Shown: piece after piece, positions 38,364-41,896 of the stretch
Layout of the letters: each line of letters starts with the position of its first letter
Numbering within the stretch: position 1 is the stretch's first letter
Assembly: GCA_020629235.1 (NCBI GenBank)
Contig: JAHDDS010000012.1
Location: forward strand, 9,891-51,786
Source: Planktomarina sp.
GTDB taxonomy: Bacteria > Pseudomonadota > Alphaproteobacteria > Rhodobacterales > Rhodobacteraceae
Direction of reading: 5' to 3'
DNA length: 41,896 nucleotides
Position numbers and translations under genes: made by a program
Notes under the pieces: model-generated
Databases searched by the model: none
Seen by the model: the letters and a program-made list of their open reading frames with translations, nothing else
Told to the model about the DNA's origin: nothing

Positions 38364-38973
38364 GGCCGGGTATCACCACGGCAATCTGCGCCAAGCCTTG
38401 GTGGACGCTGCCCTGTTGCTGGTGGAAGAAAAAGGCCCCACGGGGTTCACCCTGTCGGAAGCCGCCAAACGCGCGGGCGTGACCCCGGCGGCGGTGTATC
38501 GGCATTTTGAAGGCCGCGAAGACCTGATCGCGGAATGCGCACTGCAGGGGTTTCGGATTTTTGGCGATGTCATGGAACAGGCGTTCCAGGGCGGCCACCC
38601 CACCGCATTGGCCGCCTTTGAAGCGACGGGCCGGGCGTATATTGCTTTTGCGCGCCAGCATCCGGGCCACTATGTGGCGATGTTTGAAAGCGGCATTTCC
38701 ATGCAGCGCAGCCCCGAATTGTATGACGCGGCCCAACGGGGCACGGCGGTGCTGGAACAGGCGGCCACGCAATTGTCGCTGCGCATCCCCGCTGACCGAC
38801 GCCCCCCGCCGCAAATGTTTTCCAACCATATCTGGGCGCTAAGCCACGGGGTCGTGGAACTGTTTGCGCGCGGCAACACATCCGCCAACTGCCCGATTTC
38901 GCCCGAAGACCTGCTGGAAAGCGGCATCGGCATATACCTGCGCGGCTTGGGCATCCTGGACCCCGACCACTGA
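38356..38973 (+). CDS. TetR-family transcriptional regulator
   Basis: 205 residues. The N-terminal helix-turn-helix spans about residues 25-48 (GFTLSEAAKRAGVTPAAVYRHFEGREDL), followed by an all-helical ligand-binding domain resembling the TetR_C_33/WHG group (HPGHYVAMFESGISMQRSPELYDAA). The ATG at 38356 lies inside the last codons of ppk2, so the regulator is translationally coupled to the kinase and may control that operon or a distant one. A hairpin with a short T run on the opposite strand follows its stop. Confidence 0.92.
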   Translation: MPKAGYHHGNLRQALVDAALLLVEEKGPTGFTLSEAAKRAGVTPAAVYRHFEGREDLIAECALQGFRIFGDVMEQAFQGGHPTALAAFEATGRAYIAFARQHPGHYVAMFESGISMQRSPELYDAAQRGTAVLEQAATQLSLRIPADRRPPPQMFSNHIWALSHGVVELFARGNTSANCPISPEDLLESGIGIYLRGLGILDPDH

Positions 38974-38981
38974 CACGCAAA

Positions 38982-39014
38982 GGCCCGCCCCAAGGATCAT
39001 CCCAGGGACGGGCC
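38982..39014. terminator. Shared bidirectional hairpin terminator
   Basis: GGCCCGCCCC (38982-38991) pairs with GGGACGGGCC (39005-39014) with one mismatch, between the convergent TetR and PRC-barrel genes. On the minus strand the stem is followed by TTTG, so it fits best as the end of the PRC-barrel transcript; on the plus strand only CATACAC follows. Confidence 0.6.
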
Positions 39015-39037
39015 ATACACAATTAAAAACGGTCAGA

Positions 39038-39544
39038 TCAGGACGCGTCTTCGGTCAATTGGTCCACCGTGTCTTTGGACAACACCACGAAGAAATCATC
39101 CACGTCGGACCCGGCGGCGGGGTCTTCGGTCAAGAACTGCAGCTGGTTCATGGACACGGTGACTTCGGTTTCACCAAAGCCCAGGAAACCGCCCAGATCC
39201 AACTGAACACTGGCCACATCGCCTGCGGGCGTCAGCAAGATGTCGGCCACTTCGCCCACGTCTTCCCAGCCGTCATTTAAGTCAAACACAGACGGTTCCG
39301 CGTCGCCCCCTTGCAGGGTGTAAATGCGTTTGCCCAGCAGGTCTGCGGCGGACATTTCGCGGGCCAGACCACCGATATAGGTGCCGCTGTCGGACAGGTC
39401 GTCTTTGCTGTCGCCGCTGATCATTTCTTGGAACGTGCCGCCTTGCACGTCCAGGGCGGGATTGATGCCATCCGTGCGCAGGTCTGCGGCGGCCACTGGG
39501 GCTGCGGCCAAAAGGGCAAGGGCGGAAATCGAAAGCATATTCAT
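39038..39544 (-). CDS. Periplasmic PRC-barrel domain protein
   Basis: 168 residues. A signal peptide (MNMLSISALALLAAAPVAAA) is probably cleaved before DLRTDG. The remainder contains a PRC-barrel-like domain: AADLLGKRIYTLQGGDAEPSVFDLNDGWEDVGEVADILL, then VASVQLDLGGFLGFGETEVTV and a MNQLQF strand. PRC-barrel proteins of this exported type often belong to alphaproteobacterial stress regulons. The ATG at 39544 has GGAGAG eight bases upstream. An EcfG-type promoter sits at 39587-39611, giving a leader of about 36 nt. It lies just downstream of the candidate small RNA terminator. Confidence 0.88.
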   Translation of the reverse strand: MNMLSISALALLAAAPVAAADLRTDGINPALDVQGGTFQEMISGDSKDDLSDSGTYIGGLAREMSAADLLGKRIYTLQGGDAEPSVFDLNDGWEDVGEVADILLTPAGDVASVQLDLGGFLGFGETEVTVSMNQLQFLTEDPAAGSDVDDFFVVLSKDTVDQLTEDAS

Positions 39545-39586
39545 CGGTTCTCTCCTCTCTCTCTTTGAATTTGCATGTGCCTATAA

Positions 39587-39611
39587 AACGCCTGGGGCCC
39601 ACTACAGTTCC
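39587..39611 (-). promoter_or_regulatory. EcfG-type general-stress promoter of the PRC-barrel gene
   Basis: On the minus strand GGAAC (39607-39611), 16 bases, CGTT (39587-39590): an exact match to the EcfG consensus GGAAC-N16/17-CGTT. The transcript would begin near 39580, 36 bases before the ATG. One of three such sites in 1 kb. Confidence 0.65.
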
Positions 39612-39623
39612 GTGGATTTGGTG

Positions 39624-39656
39624 AAAAAAGGCCAGTTCCCGGGGAAGGAACTGGCC
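39624..39656 (-). terminator. Intrinsic terminator of the candidate small RNA
   Basis: On the minus strand GGCCAGTTCC (39647-39656) and GGAACTGGCC (39630-39639) form a perfect 10-bp stem with a seven-base loop, followed by six T residues (39624-39629). No protein gene on this strand ends nearby upstream, so it must end a non-coding transcript. Confidence 0.8.
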
Positions 39657-39742
39657 GAGGCCGCACCCAAAAGGAGGGACAAACCTGGGTGCGAGACAGG
39701 CACGCATCGCAGCAAGAAGGGGCGCTGCGGCGCGATTGTGTC
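39624..39742 (-). ncRNA. Candidate general-stress small RNA with anti-Shine-Dalgarno loop
   Basis: About 115-120 nt, from just downstream of an EcfG-type promoter (39748-39772) to an intrinsic terminator (39624-39656). Three hairpins: the first, stem CGCAGC/GCTGCG (39708-39729), loop GCCCCTTCTT; the second, stem CGCACCCA/TGGGTGCG (39662-39693), a 16-base loop GGTTTGTCCCTCCTTT that contains the anti-Shine-Dalgarno sequence CCTCCTTT; the third is the terminator. No credible open frame is visible. The architecture recalls GsrN of Caulobacter (sigma-T dependent, C-rich loop) and CuckooRNA/CcsR anti-SD RNAs. Expression and targets are unknown; this is inferred from elements I can see. Confidence 0.62.
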
Positions 39743-39747
39743 AGGTC

Positions 39748-39772
39748 AACGTGGGGGAAGCAGAATGGTTCC
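39748..39772 (-). promoter_or_regulatory. EcfG-type general-stress promoter of the candidate small RNA
   Basis: On the minus strand GGAAC (39768-39772), 16 bases, CGTT (39748-39751), an exact consensus match in a region without protein genes. The transcript would start near 39741 and run into the hairpins at 39729-39630. Confidence 0.65.
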
Positions 39773-39836
39773 CAAGAAAAGTGATTTTTTTGAAAAAAGT
39801 TTTTCGGGCGAAATGTCACGACCCCAAAATGCACAA

Positions 39837-39860
39837 AACCCCGCCGGAATGGGCGGGGTT
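39837..39860 (-). terminator. Intrinsic terminator of the fasciclin gene
   Basis: On the minus strand AACCCCGCC (39852-39860) pairs with GGCGGGGTT (39837-39845), loop of six, followed by TT and GTGCATTTT. It lies 57 bases downstream of the fasciclin stop and isolates that gene from the small RNA unit. Confidence 0.75.
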
Positions 39861-39916
39861 CTGGCACGGCGCAGATGGTTCACCTGCGCCGGGTGCTGAT
39901 GTCACAGCCTTGGGCG

Positions 39917-40522
39917 TTAGCGCACCAAGACAGTGTCGATCAGGTGCACCACACCGTTGGACGATTCCAGGTCGGCCACCAGAATTTCAGCCGAATCCGT
40001 TGCGCCAAAATCGATGTAGTAGTCGCCACCGTTGCTGGTGATCTCGATCTTGGTGTTGCCGATGGTGGTCAGTTCCAACACGGTGCCTTCGGCCGTTTCA
40101 CGCACTTCATAGATGCCGGGCGTGATGTTTTCCAAAATCTCGCGGTCGCCCAGGAAGTTGGCGATGGTGGTGCTGGTGATTTCGGCTGGCACGACGTGGG
40201 TCTGCAGCAGGTTCACCAGATCAGCGCGGTTTTCTGGCATCATCAACTTGTCCACCATGTCGGTGTCCAGATCGCGAAACGCAGAGTTGACCGGCGCGAA
40301 AACTGTGAAGGGACCTTCCCCCATCAGATCGGGCGCCAAACCTGCCGATTGCACGGCTGTCACCAGCGTGCCCAGGTTGCTGACCACCATGGCATTTTCC
40401 ACGATATTGCTGTCGGCATCGATCACGCTTGGGTCTTTCAGGGCGAAATCGGCGATGGCCAATGTGGCGGATGCTGCGGTCAGGGCGGTGGCCGTCATCA
40501 GGGCTTTGGTTGTCTTCAACAT
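39917..40522 (-). CDS. Secreted fasciclin (FAS1) domain protein
   Basis: 201 residues. The N-terminus MLKTTKALMTATALTAASATLAIA is a signal peptide. One FAS1 domain follows (residues about 45-200): TLVTAVQSAGLAPDLMGEGPFTVFAPVNSAFRDL is the H1-type box, LLQTHVVPAE follows, and the closing H2-type box is NGVVHLIDTVLV. FAS1 proteins act in adhesion and envelope functions, and bacterial homologues are often stress induced. The ATG at 40522 has AGGAG nine bases upstream. An EcfG-type promoter at 40559-40584 gives a leader of about 30 nt, and a terminator follows, so it is a single-gene unit. Confidence 0.93.
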   Translation of the reverse strand: MLKTTKALMTATALTAASATLAIADFALKDPSVIDADSNIVENAMVVSNLGTLVTAVQSAGLAPDLMGEGPFTVFAPVNSAFRDLDTDMVDKLMMPENRADLVNLLQTHVVPAEITSTTIANFLGDREILENITPGIYEVRETAEGTVLELTTIGNTKIEITSNGGDYYIDFGATDSAEILVADLESSNGVVHLIDTVLVR

Positions 40523-40558
40523 GGGATACGCTCCTTGCTTTTTTGCATGTGGCGTCCC

Positions 40559-40584
40559 AACGTGCCGCCCCGCAGAACCGTTCC
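40559..40584 (-). promoter_or_regulatory. EcfG-type general-stress promoter of the fasciclin gene
   Basis: On the minus strand GGAAC (40580-40584), 17 bases, CGTT (40559-40562), matching the EcfG consensus. Predicted start near 40552, 30 bases before the ATG at 40522. Confidence 0.65.
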
Positions 40585-40650
40585 AATTTTTCTTAAATTA
40601 AATGCCGCCCCTGGCTGCGCCCCAACCCAGCCGACCCAACAAAAGCCCAA

Positions 40651-40686
40651 AGAAAAAGGCCCGCTGCCAACGGCAACGGACCCTTT
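40651..40686 (-). terminator. Intrinsic terminator of rplM-rpsI
   Basis: On the minus strand AAAGG plus TCCGTTGCC pairs with GGCAGCGGG plus CCTTT (one bulged G, two G-U pairs), followed by TTC TTT, 22 bases after the rpsI stop. It separates the ribosomal operon from the fasciclin gene promoter. Confidence 0.7.
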
Positions 40687-40707
40687 CGATCGGATATATA
40701 AAGCGGC

Positions 40708-41205
40708 TTAACGCTTCGAGAACTGGAACGACCGGCGGGCTTTGCGCTTACCGTATTTCTTACGTTCCACCACACGGCTGTCGCGGGTCAGGAAGCCGGC
40801 AGCTTTCAACGCGCCGCGCAAGGATGGGTCATAAAGCTGCAACGCTTTGGAGATGCCGTGCTTTACGGCCCCCGCTTGGCCCGTCAGGCCGCCGCCTTTG
40901 ACCGTGGCCACCACGTCGAACTGGCCTTCCACACCGGCCACTTGCATGGGCTGGCGCAAGATCAGCTGCAACACAGGACGCGCGAAATATGCGTCTTGGT
41001 CTTTGCCGTTCACGGTCACTTTGCCGGAACCGGGTTTGATCCACACACGGGCGACCGCGTCTTTGCGTTTGCCGGTGGCGTAGGACCGTCCCAGGTCATC
41101 GCGCACGGGTTCGCGCGGTGCGGCCAAGTCTTGCACGGGCGCGTCTGCGACGGTGCCTTCGGCCACGGCGGCCAAGTCTTCCAAGGAATTCACTTGATCT
41201 GTCAT
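40708..41205 (-). CDS. rpsI: 30S ribosomal protein S9
   Basis: Small-subunit protein whose C-terminal tail reaches the P-site tRNA. 165 residues, with an N-terminal extension of about 40 acidic residues ([17 protein letters not shown]) common in alphaproteobacterial S9. The S9 core begins [52 protein letters not shown] and the closing [11 protein letters not shown] with the invariant SKR end are intact. It starts five bases after the rplM stop, so the two are one operon. Confidence 0.98.
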   Translation of the reverse strand: MTDQVNSLEDLAAVAEGTVADAPVQDLAAPREPVRDDLGRSYATGKRKDAVARVWIKPGSGKVTVNGKDQDAYFARPVLQLILRQPMQVAGVEGQFDVVATVKGGGLTGQAGAVKHGISKALQLYDPSLRGALKAAGFLTRDSRVVERKKYGKRKARRSFQFSKR

Positions 41206-41210
41206 TGTCC

Positions 41211-41669
41211 TCAGGCCCTCGTGTTTTTCTTGTTCATGGACGCCACGTCCAGAACCTCTGGCGCTTGGGCTTCGTGGGGATGTTCGGCCCCCGCATAGAC
41301 CCGCAGGTTTGTCATTTGCTGGCGCGACAGGCGGTTGCCCGGCAACATGCGCTTGACCGCTTGGGTCACCACACGTTCAGGGTATTTGCCTTCCAGGATC
41401 TGACCCGTGGTGCGCGATTTGATCCCGCCTGGGTATCCTGTGTGCCAATAGTTTTCTTTGTTGCGCTTGTTGCCCGTGACCTGGACTTTTTCCGCATTGA
41501 TCACGATCACATTGTCGCCCATGTCCATGTGCGGTGTGAAAGAGGCTTTGTGCTTGCCGCGCAAGCGCATGGCAATGATCGACGCCAAACGACCCAGCAC
41601 GATGCCTTCAGCATCAATGATGATCCATTTCTTGTCGATATCTGCCGGTGTCGCAGAGAAGGTTTTCAT
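41211..41669 (-). CDS. rplM: 50S ribosomal protein L13
   Basis: Early-assembling large-subunit protein. 152 residues from the ATG at 41669. [20 protein letters not shown] is the usual N-terminus; [41 protein letters not shown] and [29 protein letters not shown] are all L13 signatures. An in-frame ATG four codons earlier (41681) lacks a ribosome binding site, while GGGTAG precedes 41669. A strong promoter is seen at 41701-41728. Confidence 0.98.
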   Translation of the reverse strand: MKTFSATPADIDKKWIIIDAEGIVLGRLASIIAMRLRGKHKASFTPHMDMGDNVIVINAEKVQVTGNKRNKENYWHTGYPGGIKSRTTGQILEGKYPERVVTQAVKRMLPGNRLSRQQMTNLRVYAGAEHPHEAQAPEVLDVASMNKKNTRA

Positions 41670-41700
41670 GTGTCTACCCATCGAATTGGTGATGGGCGCT

Positions 41701-41728
41701 GTATAACCGCACCAAATTTCACGTCAAT
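41701..41728 (-). promoter_or_regulatory. Sigma-70 promoter of rplM-rpsI
   Basis: On the minus strand TTGACG (41723-41728), 16 bases, TATACA (41701-41706), one mismatch each to the consensus. Transcription would start near 41694, giving a leader of about 25 nt. Upstream (41729-41839) the DNA is AT-rich with no other feature I can name. Confidence 0.65.
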
Positions 41729-41839
41729 GACGCTTTGCCATGATTTACTTAATGATTTCAACAACTTGCAAAATAGGTATTATTTTACCCCATGCCCCAC
41801 TGCCGTAGGGCGGGTGAAACCCACCGACGCGCCACACAC

Positions 41840-41896
41840 TCACCCCTGCGGCGGCAAGGAATAGGTCAGCTGTGCGGCGGCCAGCACGCGGTCGTC
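41840..41896 (-). CDS. 3' end of an upstream gene, unidentified
   Basis: The last 18 codons of a frame ending in TGA (41840-41842), reading DDRVLAAAQLTYSLPPQG. In Rhodobacterales a PaaI/hotdog-type thioesterase is often found just upstream of rplM and ends in a similar strand, so that is my guess, but the visible part is too short to be certain. Confidence 0.4.
   Translation of the reverse strand, partial: DDRVLAAAQLTYSLPPQG

Overview
The window is an ordinary chromosomal segment of an alphaproteobacterium, most likely Rhodobacterales (Roseobacter/Rhodobacter type). The evidence is the gene order dusB(nifR3)-ntrB-ntrC-ntrY-ntrX-trkA-trkH-hfq-hflX, an NtrC lacking the sigma-54 contact loop (as described for Rhodobacter capsulatus), the DUF6456/DUF6477 pair, an Asp-type HemB and a stand-alone MttB-family protein. 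GC content is high, genes are tightly packed, and starts often overlap the preceding stop (ATGA, TGATG, TAATG). I saw no rRNA, tRNA, insertion sequence, prophage or CRISPR array.

Layout. 1-3.9 kb (minus): the 5' part of mfd and a small membrane protein. 4.0-9.1 kb: hemB, a YSC84-type lipoprotein, a 3-hydroxyisobutyrate-dehydrogenase-like enzyme (minus) and a penicillin-acylase-family Ntn hydrolase. 9.1-20.9 kb (minus): one long regulatory run, dusB-ntrBC-ntrYX-trkAH-hfq-hflX, covering nitrogen control, potassium uptake and RNA chaperone functions. 20.96-24.3 kb (plus): ispD-ispF-pgpA-cinA, then a COQ10-like gene (minus), hpt and a small membrane protein. 24.3-27.6 kb: lipA (minus) diverging from katG (plus); katG has a near-perfect Irr-type iron control element in its leader. 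27.7-29.2 kb: a divergent DUF6456/DUF6477 pair whose shared upstream region carries DnaA-box-like and CtrA-like sequences. 29.2-39.0 kb: an MttB-family methyltransferase (minus), then on the plus strand guaA, a secreted small protein, two EamA transporters, a P-loop protein, a homoserine acyltransferase (metA family), an alpha/beta hydrolase, ppk2 and a TetR regulator. 39.0-41.9 kb (minus): a PRC-barrel protein, a fasciclin protein, rpsI, rplM and the last codons of another gene.

The most notable region is 39.54-40.60 kb. Three minus-strand transcription units each have a sequence matching the alphaproteobacterial general-stress sigma factor EcfG promoter (GGAAC, 16 or 17 bases, CGTT) at a sensible distance from their start: the fasciclin gene, the PRC-barrel gene and, between them, a non-coding unit of about 115-120 nt. 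That unit has two hairpins with C-rich loops, one containing an anti-Shine-Dalgarno CCCTCCTTT sequence, and ends in a textbook intrinsic terminator. I interpret this as a small general-stress island with an unannotated anti-SD small RNA, similar in logic to GsrN of Caulobacter and the CuckooRNA/CcsR RNAs of other alphaproteobacteria. The sequence elements are directly visible; their function is inference.
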